From Caldilineaceae bacterium (GTDB lineage Bacteria; Chloroflexota; Anaerolineae; Caldilineales; Caldilineaceae): a stretch of DNA of 64,000 nucleotides. The notes beneath the pieces were generated by a model. It worked only from the letters and a program-made list of their open reading frames with translations, searched no databases and had not been told where the DNA came from. Shown one piece after another: positions 12,134 to 21,718 of the stretch; position 1 is the stretch's first letter, and each line of letters opens with the position of its first letter. Location: assembly GCA_011523365.1 (NCBI GenBank), contig WTGY01000149.1, positions 37,850 to 101,849 of the forward strand, read 5' to 3'. The position numbers and the translations under genes are program-made.

Positions 12134-12205
12134 ATGACCACCGACACTTATGAGAGCGGGCTCGAAAGCTTTATCTGCACGGCGTTGACAGGTCAGTTGC
12201 GATGA
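12134..12205 (+). pseudogene. N-terminal stub of a second hsdR
   Basis: Twenty-three codons reading MTTDTYESGLESFICTALTG and then stopping. This is the characteristic start of one HsdR family (MTTDT.E.GLESLICTALTG). The rest of the gene is gone; the intact leftward gene ends 13 bp away, marking a deletion junction. Confidence 0.6.
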
Positions 12206-12217
12206 AGGCCAAATCGT

Positions 12218-13063
12218 CTACTGATTTGCTGTGAGTTTAGGGAACAGCAGCGAGGCGCAAAACAGACACAGGAGACCTCGTCCCAACTCGGTTTTTGAGT
12301 CTACAGGGCCAACCGGATGTACATTGACGTTACGCTGTTTCCTGATGATGTGCGCGAGGTCTACCGACTCTTCATCAAGCATTTCGGCATCGTCACACTC
12401 CGTGATCAGCTCATAGAATGTTCCGGAGGAACTTAGAGTTTGCGTCAGGAGGGTCTCTACTTTTCTACCTACCTGCAGTGGTAAAGTTGCGTCAATCTTC
12501 AGGTCACCGATGGCTTCGCCGAATATCTGGTCATGGCCAGTAACTTCCAAGGCAAGCTCTCTGATCATTTCTTCTCTCCCGCCATCTGAAGATGTTCTTG
12601 CTTCAACAGAGAGGCGTTTGTTTTCTGAGAGCAGCTGTTCGCGCTCGGTTTTCAGACTGGCGATTTCCTCGTCCTTCGTTTGGGTTTCGGCACGGAGTGA
12701 CTCAATGTTGCTCTGCTGTCTCAACAGAATCTCTGCGCGCTCGTTGTCAGCCTGATCGAGAAATTTCAGAAGCTCCGACAATGTCTGGTCGATTCTCTCG
12801 ATATTCTGTTGGAGTTCCGGGGCGTCTTGAGCATTTGATCTGTCCCGGCCGGGTATTGTCTGGGGCAGTGTGAAAGAGGACTCAGAAGTCAGATCATCGC
12901 CGAATTCTGCGATAAGAGCATGATACATCCTGGTGTTGCGCGGATAGACCCAGCAAACACGCTGTGGGTCCCATCTCCGGCCCTGAATCCCTCTCGCCCT
13001 TTCCTTTTGGGCGGCTGGAATGGAAAGAAGATATTCGGTTTTCGTCTCCCGAATACGAATCAC
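12218..13063 (-). CDS. Coiled-coil protein with N-terminal HARP-like and C-terminal HEPN/DUF4145-like segments
   Basis: GTG start at 13063 with AGGAGG 7 nt upstream. The first 55 residues (YLLSIPAAQK, WDPQRVCWVYP) are a small domain with paired tryptophans, loosely like HARP-type modules. Residues 80-165 form a long coiled coil. The C-terminal third ends in IIRKQRNVNVH, an R-x4-H arrangement as in HEPN and DUF4145 domains. Function unknown; an RNase or signalling role is speculative. A relic of its 5' end lies at 7623-7705. Confidence 0.7.
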   Translation of the reverse strand: MIRIRETKTEYLLSIPAAQKERARGIQGRRWDPQRVCWVYPRNTRMYHALIAEFGDDLTSESSFTLPQTIPGRDRSNAQDAPELQQNIERIDQTLSELLKFLDQADNERAEILLRQQSNIESLRAETQTKDEEIASLKTEREQLLSENKRLSVEARTSSDGGREEMIRELALEVTGHDQIFGEAIGDLKIDATLPLQVGRKVETLLTQTLSSSGTFYELITECDDAEMLDEESVDLAHIIRKQRNVNVHPVGPVDSKTELGRGLLCLFCASLLFPKLTANQ

Positions 13064-13166
13064 TGTATTTCCTCCTGTTTCGTTTATTCATTCGCTGACA
13101 AAGCGTAAAGCCGCTCAGAGCCAGGCTAAGCGATTATTGAGGGTTCAGGTATTTGTACAGACCTTT
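12982..13166 (-). repeat. Dispersed duplicate, copy 2 (partner 7623-7807)
   Basis: Contains the start of the coiled-coil gene and its upstream control region. The conserved part upstream of the GTG runs from about 13064 to 13166 and includes AAGCGTAAAGCCGCTCAGAG, as in copy 1. Confidence 0.85.
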
Positions 13167-13324
13167 TGAACTGTTGCGGCCAGCCAGCCGACACCATCCT
13201 CGAGAGCAGGGATGGTGTGGGTGTAGGGCGTGGTGGGTAGTTGTATGGGGCGCGAGAGTGCGCGCAAATATGTGCTGCAGAGCCGTCCTTCTCTATCGCA
13301 CCCGTGCCAGCGACGTTCTGTGAG

Positions 13325-13708
13325 CTAGAATGGCACGTCTTCGCTTTGCCTTGGGCCTGGTGTCAGGCCCTGGGCCTCTTCACGTGCACTGAGAAACCTC
13401 ACAGTCCGGGCCCGCACTTCCAGCGAAGCGCGGGCGTTCCCGTCCCGGTCGATCCACGTGCTCGGTTCTCTTATTTCACCGACAACCAGCACACGCTGCC
13501 CCTTTGTCAGGTACTGGTTGCACGTCTCAGCCTGCCGGTCCCACACTGACACACTGAACCAAGTTGTCTCCCCCTGTGTCGTTCCGTCCTGGGTCCTCCA
13601 GCGGCGATTTGTCGCTACGCTGAAAGAGGTCACCGGCGTCCCATCCTGCATAATCTGCATCGTCGGATCTCCGCCCAAGTTGCCCACTAACGTGATCTGC
13701 TGGTACAT
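13325..13708 (-). CDS. ssb: Single-stranded DNA-binding protein
   Basis: OB-fold SSB of 127 aa: MYQQITLVGNLGGDP at the start, VTSFSVATNRRW and ETTWFSVSVW in the core, and an acidic tip ending SEDVPF that in SSBs recruits partner proteins such as RecQ. ATG 13708 is preceded by AAAGGAG; an upstream in-frame start (13813) lacks a ribosome site. It lies next to a RecQ-containing fusion gene on the same strand, 120 bp away, so co-expression is plausible. It may be an accessory copy. Confidence 0.93.
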   Translation of the reverse strand: MYQQITLVGNLGGDPTMQIMQDGTPVTSFSVATNRRWRTQDGTTQGETTWFSVSVWDRQAETCNQYLTKGQRVLVVGEIREPSTWIDRDGNARASLEVRARTVRFLSAREEAQGLTPGPRQSEDVPF

Positions 13709-13828
13709 CGCAATCTCCTTTGGGTGAAGCTGTGAAAGCTGGGGCGACAAACCGCGTGAGGCGGCTTGGGCCCGGTATGAAAGACCCCGTTGAAAGAACA
13801 GCTCGGAATGCAAGCGTTGCGTAGAGAA

Positions 13829-16800
13829 CTATCCTGGCCGTTTCCTCTGCTGTCGTAAGAAGATCTCTACTATCCTGATCTCATAGTAGGAGTAGTCGTC
13901 GCCGAGCAGCTTCTTGACCTGAGACAGGGGGCTACCGCCTGCGGCTCTGAAGGCCTTCTTTATCTCTTCAATCCTCTCAGCCGGCGGCAGCATTGGCCTC
14001 AGGTCAATGTCCATTCCGCCCTCTATGAGGCGTTCCAGATGACCGGCTATGGTGCTCATCTCGAGGTTCCGTTCTTTCGCTATCTGTTCAACAGACAAGC
14101 CTTGTTCCAGCATCTGTCTGGTCGTTTCGTAGGTCGATCCCCTTCGCTCCCCTCTTTGTCTTCTGCGTCTACGTGAATCGGGGATGCTGCGCTCCGCCAA
14201 GCCGTGCCGGCGCGCGTAGCTGCCGATCACGGTAATGAATGCATCGCCCATCTCCTTCAGTTTCTTTCCTTTCATACCGGAAATGCGGGAAAGACTCCTG
14301 CGATTCCGGGGAAGGTAGTGCGCCATCTGCTGGAGCGCGGCATCATCAATTATCACGTTGGGCGGGATGTCTCTCTCCGCGGCCAACCGGCGGCGCAAGC
14401 CGCGCAACTCCTCGAACAGTCCTTGATCGAAGTCGAGAACCGTGCGGCCGGCGGCCGGCACTTTCCTCCCCTCAGGTACAGACCGTGTGAGAATCAAGCT
14501 TGTGCTGCTTCTTAGAAAACGCCTGCCCGACTCAGTGACAGACAGAGTCGAGGATTCTCCTTCGTCCCTGTCAAGCAATCCCTTTGCAACCAACTGACCG
14601 GCAATCTCCTTTATCTCATCTACGGAGTAGCTGTTGACAGCGCCATAGACGCTGAGTTCATCGTGCCCCAGCCTTTTCACTATCGTATTTCCGGAACCCC
14701 GCAGCACGGCAGCGACGTGGGCGATGGCGAAGCGCTCTCCTGTGTGAATGACGGCCGACAGGATTTGGTGGGCGATCGCGGTGGCGTCGAACTCCTCTTT
14801 GGCCGGCCGGCATAGGTCGCAGCCGCCGCAGTTCCCCTCCGGCCACTCTTCCCCGAAGTAGCGCAGCAGGTATCTTCGCCGGCAGGCCTGCAGCTGGCAG
14901 TACTCGATGACCTGGCCCAGCTTCTTATATGCGTCGCGGCGTATCACTTTATCCTCGATCTCATTTATGAAGCGTTCCAGTATCGGCACGTCGTCGTAGG
15001 AGAAGAAGAGGACACAGTCGCTGGGCAGCCCGTCGCGGCCGGCGCGGCCTGTCTCCTGGTAGTAGCCTTCGAGCGTCTTGGGCAGGTCATAGTGGACGAT
15101 CAGGCGGACGTTCGGTTTATCGATGCCCATTCCGAACGCGATCGTGGCAACGATGATCGGGGTCCGGTTTTGCATGAAGTGCTCCTGGGTCTGATGCCGC
15201 TCGTCATCTTCCATCCCGGCGTGGTAGTGCAGTGCATCGAAACCGTTATTGCGCAATTGAAAGGCCAGATCCTCGGTAGACTTGCGGGTGGTGCGGTAGA
15301 TGATGACAGGTTCGGCCTTGTGCTCCTGCAGAAGTTCTGCAAGTTTGGTGAAGGAGTCCTTTCGCTTGGGCAGCACGGCATAGCTGAGGTTGGGACGGTT
15401 GAAGCTGGCAACGAACTGCTCCGGCTGCTGCAGATGAAGCTGTTTCACGATGTCTTCGCGCACCTGCTCGGTCGCCGTAGCCGTCAAGGCGAGAAACGGC
15501 ACGCCCGGCAGGCTGCGGCGCAGATCGCCGAGCTTGCGATAGTCGGGTCGGAATTCGTGTCCCCACATCGAGATACAATGCGCCTCGTCCACGGCAACAA
15601 AGCTCACGTGGAGTTTGTCGAGAAAGTGCTGGAAGTCAGATAGAGAAAGTCTCTCGGGCGCGGCGTAGAGAATCTTCAGGGCTCCCCCTTGTGCCTGCCG
15701 TTGCACGTTCTTGATTTCGGAGGGTGACAGTGTGCTGTTGATAAAGGCAGTGGGGATGTCGCTGGCCCTGAGGGCGTCGACCTGGTCCTTCATCAGCGAG
15801 ATCAAGGGCGATACGACCAGGGTCAACCCTTCAAAGTGCATCGCCGGCAGCTGATAGCACAGCGACTTGCCCCCGCCCGTGGGCATCAGCACCAGCGCGT
15901 CCCTCTCCTTGAGGACGGCAGTGACGATCTTTTCCTGCAGGGGCAGGAACTCGTCGTAGCCGAAGTGCTGCTTAAGCAGGTGATGGATGGGGTCAGGTTG
16001 TACTGCGTTTTCAGCGATTTCCTGAGCGGGCGGGGTTGGTGGAGGCGCGTTCGCAGACGGCTCGTTTCGGCGGTCGGTCATATCAGGCTGCTCGCTCCGG
16101 GTTGTGCGGTCCTGCTGTTGCAGGCAGAGCTGTACAACCCTGCTCTCCTCGTATGAGTAGTCGTCGCCAAGGATGTCCTTGATCGACGATATTAGAGGGC
16201 TGCCTGTTTGCTTGAAGGCGGATCTGATTTTTTCAAAACGATCGGGGGGCAACAGGTGACGCAGGTCGATCTCACTCCCTTCCTGAAGAAGGCGCTCCAG
16301 ATGGACGACGATCGTACTAACCGGCCGGTCCCGTCGACGGGCCACTTCTTCGAGGGTCAGACCTTGTTCCACGAGTTGCCTGGTCTCTTCGTAGATAGGG
16401 TTTGTGACTACGCTTCGGTTAAGTTCCAATTTTTTTAGCCGAGACTCAATTGCACCCGTCCCTCGCTCAAAATGCTCCGCCAGTTCTGCAACGCTACGCC
16501 CCGCGGCATACAGCTCTTTCAACCGTTCGTCATCTTCCAGTGACCATTTGTCATAGGCCTTGGGATTCTCTTGTTTTTTCTCCTCCACGGTATAGGCCGG
16601 TTTGTTCGGTTCTCTCAAAATGTGCATAGGCGCCGATAGAGACGCTTGTTCGAGGCGCCATTCCCTCTTCAACGCATCAATTAGCATTCGTTGGCGCCTC
16701 TCGAGCACATCGGGCGTCCACTCAGTTTCGTTGAGGACTTGCGAAGTAAGGGCGAATGTCACCACACCCCTCTTCTGGAAGTACTCTCTCTTTTTGCGGT

Positions 16801-18325
16801 TGAAGTCGTGGTTCTGCGCGCTTGAATTCGTTGTGCGTGACAGGAGAACCAGGTTGGCTAGTCTGTCGGTCCACTCAGTTCTTTCTTCATCGTGAGGAAA
16901 GTCCATTAGCCACTGCGAATTCCGTTCGGGGTTCCGGGGGAGCACGTGCTCAACCGTAATCGTTGCATGCACATACCTGGCGCCCTGGTCTGCCAAAAGC
17001 GAATCAAGACGCAGAAGCAGGGTCCTGCGCACTCGCGTGAGGGAGCCGATGGGGCCGTCCAATGCGCTCAAGATGGCCGATATATCTTTGGACGAGAGTT
17101 GAAGGGGTGACGAAAGGCCACTGAGGTCTTCCTTTTGCTCGATGGCGCGCAGGATGTGAGCGTATCTGGGTGTACGCCGGTTCACGTTCGCCCGCAAGAT
17201 GAACATTGCATAGGCCAGCCGTTCCAGGTCGCGAATGAAATGAAGAAAGGCCTCGGGATCTTGGTTGTGCCTGTAGAAGGCCATTGCCGGTGGAATCCAG
17301 TCGAAGTTATCGAGCCAGTTCAGGTAGCGCAGGTATTTGTTGATTTCCCCGGAACCACCCGCACTTGCATATGATGCGCCGGTTACAGTCGCATACGCCT
17401 CGGCATACGGTTCAAGCTCTTTGACAATGAAGTCCGTCCTGTCCACGGCTTTGAGAACATGGTCCTGATATTCCTGCTGCAGCGTTCCTCGCTGCCTGCG
17501 TTTCATCGAGATGGTGCGGATGTGCGCGAAGAGATCACTGAAGCGATCGCGGCCGAGGTCTTCCTCGATCTTTTCCCATATTTCTGTGTGCTGAGAGCTG
17601 ATGTTTTCCGGCAGTGCCCCGATTATGTCTGATTTCAGAATGTCGGTTGGGGACAGGTCCAACCCTCTATCGTTGAGAACAGAGAAGATGCGGTAAGCAG
17701 CGTTCTGGTCCGATGCAGAGACCACGACCAGATAGCAGCGCTGGGCGAGAAACTGCGTAAGGATTTTGCGCAGCTTCTCGTCGCGTTTAGCCAGGGAGTC
17801 ATACAGATAGCGTGCATTCTCCAACACTCTCTTCTGGCTGTCGGGCAGGTTTGCAGGGGAACGCTCAAGGAGAGAGGGCAGTCTTCCCATTTGCTGAATA
17901 TTGTTCTGGAAAAAATCTCTGTCTCTGTCTCTCACAGTGAGCCGATAGTGTCCCTGGATTCCCGCGGATTCCCTGCCCGGCGCATAGATATAGTCATGGG
18001 TGTCGTTTTTGTCGCTTTCTGAGGATGCGAGTTCACGCAGGACGCAAAGGAGAATCGTCAGCGTTGTGATGCGCTGCTGTCCGTCGACGATCTGCGCGTG
18101 CGGATGGAGGCCGTTCTTGATGGTTACGATACTGCCCAGGAAGTAAGGCGACGCCTCACTCACATTCTCGACATGCTCCATGGCGTGTAACAGGTCGTCC
18201 AGCAACTCGCCCGTCTGCTCGGTTGTCCAGGCATAGGGGCGCTGGTAATCGGGGATCTCGAAACGGTAGCTGTCGCTGAAGATGCTGACGAGCTGCAGTT
18301 CTTTGGCTTCGATGGTTTCGGACAT
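13829..18325 (-). CDS. GmrSD (DUF262-DUF1524)-RecQ helicase fusion
   Basis: A 1498-aa protein. Residues 1-560 are a GmrSD-type modification-dependent nuclease: DUF262 with IVDGQQRITT (79-88), then a DUF1524 His-Me finger with VEHVLPRN (H460) and NLVLLSRTTN. Residues 590-740 hold a Myb-like helix-turn-helix and a first copy of the helical domain otherwise seen at RecQ C-termini. Residues 780-1290 are RecQ: Walker A TGGGKS (816-821), DEAH 913-916, QETGRAGRDG, zinc cysteines C1148, C1166, C1169, C1172 and a winged helix. HRDC follows (1300-1375) and a second copy of the helical domain (1398-1495). Predicted to sense modified foreign DNA, unwind and cut it. Confidence 0.93.
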   Translation of the reverse strand: MSETIEAKELQLVSIFSDSYRFEIPDYQRPYAWTTEQTGELLDDLLHAMEHVENVSEASPYFLGSIVTIKNGLHPHAQIVDGQQRITTLTILLCVLRELASSESDKNDTHDYIYAPGRESAGIQGHYRLTVRDRDRDFFQNNIQQMGRLPSLLERSPANLPDSQKRVLENARYLYDSLAKRDEKLRKILTQFLAQRCYLVVVSASDQNAAYRIFSVLNDRGLDLSPTDILKSDIIGALPENISSQHTEIWEKIEEDLGRDRFSDLFAHIRTISMKRRQRGTLQQEYQDHVLKAVDRTDFIVKELEPYAEAYATVTGASYASAGGSGEINKYLRYLNWLDNFDWIPPAMAFYRHNQDPEAFLHFIRDLERLAYAMFILRANVNRRTPRYAHILRAIEQKEDLSGLSSPLQLSSKDISAILSALDGPIGSLTRVRRTLLLRLDSLLADQGARYVHATITVEHVLPRNPERNSQWLMDFPHDEERTEWTDRLANLVLLSRTTNSSAQNHDFNRKKREYFQKRGVVTFALTSQVLNETEWTPDVLERRQRMLIDALKREWRLEQASLSAPMHILREPNKPAYTVEEKKQENPKAYDKWSLEDDERLKELYAAGRSVAELAEHFERGTGAIESRLKKLELNRSVVTNPIYEETRQLVEQGLTLEEVARRRDRPVSTIVVHLERLLQEGSEIDLRHLLPPDRFEKIRSAFKQTGSPLISSIKDILGDDYSYEESRVVQLCLQQQDRTTRSEQPDMTDRRNEPSANAPPPTPPAQEIAENAVQPDPIHHLLKQHFGYDEFLPLQEKIVTAVLKERDALVLMPTGGGKSLCYQLPAMHFEGLTLVVSPLISLMKDQVDALRASDIPTAFINSTLSPSEIKNVQRQAQGGALKILYAAPERLSLSDFQHFLDKLHVSFVAVDEAHCISMWGHEFRPDYRKLGDLRRSLPGVPFLALTATATEQVREDIVKQLHLQQPEQFVASFNRPNLSYAVLPKRKDSFTKLAELLQEHKAEPVIIYRTTRKSTEDLAFQLRNNGFDALHYHAGMEDDERHQTQEHFMQNRTPIIVATIAFGMGIDKPNVRLIVHYDLPKTLEGYYQETGRAGRDGLPSDCVLFFSYDDVPILERFINEIEDKVIRRDAYKKLGQVIEYCQLQACRRRYLLRYFGEEWPEGNCGGCDLCRPAKEEFDATAIAHQILSAVIHTGERFAIAHVAAVLRGSGNTIVKRLGHDELSVYGAVNSYSVDEIKEIAGQLVAKGLLDRDEGESSTLSVTESGRRFLRSSTSLILTRSVPEGRKVPAAGRTVLDFDQGLFEELRGLRRRLAAERDIPPNVIIDDAALQQMAHYLPRNRRSLSRISGMKGKKLKEMGDAFITVIGSYARRHGLAERSIPDSRRRRRQRGERRGSTYETTRQMLEQGLSVEQIAKERNLEMSTIAGHLERLIEGGMDIDLRPMLPPAERIEEIKKAFRAAGGSPLSQVKKLLGDDYSYYEIRIVEIFLRQQRKRPG

Positions 18326-18625
18326 TCCTGTTCACCTGTGGACTGCTTCGGAGATGGGAACCGGGGATGAGGCGTACTTCGTAGGATTGGGCTGTTCCTG
18401 TTTGCATAGTTAATAGGGCGCATCGCCCGCCCCAGCTATGCTTCCGTTCTTCGTTGGCGTCTGGCGCGGCGAATCGCTCGAACTGCTTGACGGACGCTGT
18501 CACGGCCGTCAGCTGTTCAGAGAGACCCTCGAATGAGGTTGTCGTTTTGGTTTGAGGTTGTCAATCGCCGGACACGGAGAGGAGAACAGCAGTCGTGCCC
18601 GCGCGGTAATTGTGTGTTTGTGGTC

Positions 18626-18760
18626 CATTGCGGTGCCCCCTTGGTGGAAACAGACAGATGGTTGCCACCACAGCGTCCATTGACCTGATAGCCAACAAGG
18701 GGGCGCAATGCGCCCACATGTCTATTTTCACCAACTATCAAGTCAAACGCTGTGGTGGGC
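18626..18760. repeat. Interleaved inverted repeats (possible MITE or structured element)
   Basis: Arm a (18626-18647) pairs with 18692-18710 (CATTGCG..CCCCCTTG / CAAGGGGGCGCAATG). Arm b (18664-18684) pairs with 18742-18760 (GCCACCACAGCG / CGCTGTGGTGGGC). A further segment 18641-18661 pairs with 18714-18735. The arms alternate a-b-a'-b', as in a pseudoknot or a circularly permuted inverted duplication. Confidence 0.7.
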
Positions 18761-19256
18761 CCATGCTACTACAAAATCGGGGCAGGGGACAATGGAACCG
18801 ACGGGGTATAAGTGCTCTGATTGGGGACGCGGGATGGGCTGTCAGAACTGCGCGGTGCGGTGCGGCCGCCTGAGAGGGTCCTGCCAGATTTTGAGGGAGA
18901 CGCTGGGCAGGACGCGGACCGACCCCAACGTGATTTGTTTAGCAGAGTTCAGGACGGCAACGGGATGCCCGGCAGCGCGTCGAACAGTGATAGATGTCGT
19001 TTTGGGCGGTTTTTGGGCTTGAGGGAGAATTTCAAGCCGCTGAGAGGCGTTCTAAGGAGTTTTTTCGGGGGTTCAGGTCGTATAAGACCTTGCAACTCGG
19101 GACGGGCCGGCATCCTGGAGGCCCCAGGTTGAAGAATATGGGAATCCCCTAAGCGCGCCACGGGCAGGCCGGTGAAGCGGTCGTCGTCCGCTTCCTCCAG
19201 GTACACGCCCACGGCCGCAAATTGTTTAGCGATTGTCAGGCCGCCCGTCTTATTGA

Positions 19257-19286
19257 GATTCCCCCGCACACGTGGGGATAGACCTG
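19257..19286 (+). repeat. Orphan CRISPR type I-E-like repeat unit 1
   Basis: GATTCCCCCGCACACGTGGG followed by GATAGACCTG. It has the palindromic core and GATAGACC tail of type I-E repeats with one change in the core. No second repeat occurs at spacer distance, so it is not an array. Confidence 0.7.
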
Positions 19287-20236
19287 TCAGCGTTCACCGC
19301 ATCGATGAGCAGCTGCAGACCTGTGTCTTCGAGACCGGTGTCGACGAGGCCGCGCGCCTGTGGCGGTATCATCTCATGTCGCTCCCAGTGCCATGTTCCG
19401 CCCTTTGTTTTCTGTCGGGCGCTGCCGGCAGATAGTCGGAACTCCTCGCCTGCTCTATTCGTTTTTCCATCTCGTCAACGATAGCATTCACTGAAGCGGC
19501 CCTTGAGGCAGGGCTGTGTTTTGTCAGGCCGCAAGACGCCAAATCTCTTGCAGCCTTGGTTACTGCAATGAGGATCTTTAAGTACCCGACCTCAGTCATG
19601 CAAAGGGTCTCGACTGTCTCTCCAACAGGGATGGAATCTTAATTCAGTCGACAGGCCAGGACATACCGGTCATGTCTGACGGCGGGTCTGTCATGTAAGC
19701 ATTGAGCGCATTCCATCTGGACCGGCTCATGCTCACGGAGGCGCGGGACAGAATCTGCACAGGAGTATCCCCGTTATGCTTGATCGTAAGTCCATCTCTC
19801 CCGATTCCCATAAGATCACGTTCAACTCCACAGGTAACCGAAGACGAGCGGCCCGAAGGCGTAGTTGTCGGTGGGTCTGCAACTTGCGCCTGAGGATAGA
19901 CCCGGGATTGAATGACTGAGGGTCGAAGAGGTCATCGAAGCGGGGAAAGCGAATGTGGGGTCAGGGTACCCGGGGCAGGCGCCGCGGTGTATACCGATCT
20001 CAAGTTGTGATCGGTGGGCGCGGTCAGGTCGCGATCAAGAAAAGCTCGCCCCGGGCCCGCAGGTCCACACGCGCAAGCGATCCGTTTTGTATTCGTCTCC
20101 CCAGAAATGCTCTGAACCGGAGCGGCGTACTCTGCTCAACTCGAACAACGACGGTCACTTAACTCACTCCCTTGTGTAACGATGTGATCGTGCAAGTCGG
20201 TTCCATATTTACCCGGGTAAACTGCGGCGGCGTCAG

Positions 20237-20264
20237 GGTTCTCCCGCACACGCGGGGATAGACA
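20237..20264 (+). repeat. Orphan CRISPR type I-E-like repeat unit 2
   Basis: GGTTCTCCCGCACACGCGGG followed by GATAGACA. Same orientation as unit 1 and about 0.98 kb from it; a single unit without neighbours. Confidence 0.7.
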
Positions 20265-20368
20265 TTTCTGTCACTGCCGCCACCTATCCCATCTCAAAAC
20301 AGTTGTATCTCGTTTGCCCTTCCCTTACAATTCGTTGGCGGCAGCCGCTACTTGCAAGGAGAAACCAG

Positions 20369-20794
20369 ATGAACCGCAGATTTCTTGTTGCCTTGTGCGT
20401 GATTCTCGTTGTCATCGCTCCCGTCCGCCTCTTCGCTCAGGAGGAGGTTACACTGGCAGAGCTGGCCCAGCGCATCGTCGAGCTCGCCGAACGAGTCGGA
20501 TCGATTGAAGCCCTTTTCACCAGCCCTGCCCACGCCAGAGACCTGGACGGCGACCACTGCCTTCTCGGTATGAACAAAGCCATTCGCAACGAGGCCTTTC
20601 TCAAATTCAAGCGACAGTGGGGTTATTGGCCTGATGAAGACCAGATTCGGATTCACTACGTGACCTTCTCCCGCCAATCCGGGCACATGCACATCGTTTA
20701 CCAGTGGAGCGACGGGTGGCCCTACACACGCGTCGACGAGGTCTGGGACGGCTGCACGTTCCTTTACGCCACAGATTGGTACACTGTCGAATGA
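20369..20794 (+). CDS. Secreted hypothetical protein
   Basis: A 141-aa protein with a clear Sec signal peptide (MNRRFL, hydrophobic VALCVILVVIA, cleavage likely after LFAQ). The mature part has a short helical lead (LAELAQRIVELAERV) and a domain rich in Trp and Tyr with two cysteines (C in DGDHCLLG and DGCTFL) that could form a disulfide. ATG 20369 has AAGGAG 7 nt upstream. Family not recognised. It stands alone between CRISPR-like units. Confidence 0.75.
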   Translation: MNRRFLVALCVILVVIAPVRLFAQEEVTLAELAQRIVELAERVGSIEALFTSPAHARDLDGDHCLLGMNKAIRNEAFLKFKRQWGYWPDEDQIRIHYVTFSRQSGHMHIVYQWSDGWPYTRVDEVWDGCTFLYATDWYTVE

Positions 20795-21016
20795 CGTGCG
20801 CTACCGCACCAAGTTAATCGCCAACTGCATCCGGCCAACCGGCCAGCCAAATCCCTTTGCGCCCGCCAGCGGACTCTGTGTATAACTTTTGGCAGATTCC
20901 AGCGGGACGACGACAGGCGGATCCGCTCGTGGAAAGGAGCGAAATCATTGCTGCTGCCCTTGATGGTCCTGTACCCGTGCTCCGACGTAACAAGGGTATG
21001 CAACGTCTGCCTTGAT

Positions 21017-21045
21017 CGTTCCTCCATACACACGGGGATAGATCT
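21017..21045 (+). repeat. Orphan CRISPR type I-E-like repeat unit 3 (degenerate)
   Basis: CGTTCCTCCATACACACGGG followed by GATAGATCT. It keeps the right half and tail but has lost base pairing in the left half of the core. Same orientation as units 1, 2 and 4. Confidence 0.6.
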
Positions 21046-21430
21046 CAGCCACAGGTACGACCGCACCGCCTTGTTCAGGCGCACACGGTCCTCAAGCCAG
21101 GCGCTGGACCGGTGCAGCTACGTCAGCAGTGGAGACAGGTCGCCCTCGCCCCGCAATCCGCCCTGCGGCCGGTTCACCGCATAGCGCATCATCCACGACG
21201 CGTTCTCGGCCGTGTAGCGACGCTTGGCCTGGTCGGCCCACTCGCCCGCCTGGGAAAGCGATTGGCCCCACTCGAACAGAGCGCGCCAGCAATCTGGAGA
21301 CAGCCACCAGCGGCCGTCTATGCCGGCCGTGATGAACAGCCCGTCCGACCATTCGGGCAGCCTCCCAAGAAACTGACACAACAGGATGCAATTGCCCTGA
21401 CTGCCCTTTCCCAGCCATGGGATATCCACC

Positions 21431-21718
21431 GTAAGCATATGGTATAGTGGGGCGCAACAACGAAAGGGGAAGAATTGGACTACGCGACACGGCATTACAA
21501 TAGATGAAGTCGAGGAGGTATGTTTCGGCCGCCCACTGGTTCAACGTGCAAAACCCCGAGGAGAAAATCCAGTCTACTATATTTTGGGACTGACAGATGC
21601 GGGCCGCTACCTGTTTTGTGTAGCAGTTCAGTTTCCTGATGGCAGAGGACTGCCTGTCACCGTCAGGGTGATGACAGACAGGGAAAGACGGCGATATAGA
21701 GAGTGGAGGAATCGATGA
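21431..21718 (+). pseudogene. BrnT/DUF4258-like toxin gene without a usable start
   Basis: The frame encodes RHGITIDEVEEV, FGRPLVQRAK, NPVYYILGLTDAGRYLF and VMTDRERRRYREW, the full core of a RelE-fold toxin family usually paired with short CopG-type antitoxins. No ATG, GTG or TTG exists between the preceding in-frame stop (21398) and the conserved core; only unusual starts (ATA, CTG) are available. It is therefore probably 5'-damaged. It overlaps the antitoxin by 4 nt (ATGA), as intact pairs do. Confidence 0.7.

Larger units (their letters stand above)
18326..20368. other. Two-kilobase stretch without a convincing gene
   Basis: Contains an interleaved inverted-repeat structure (18626-18760) and two single CRISPR-like units (19257, 20237). 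A leftward frame at 19369-19599 encodes a hydrophilic 76-aa peptide (AIVDEMEKRIEQARSS) but has no ribosome site. Another leftward frame near 19080-19269 has some protein-like text (AVGVYLEEADDDRFTGLPVARL) that I cannot place. Confidence 0.5.
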
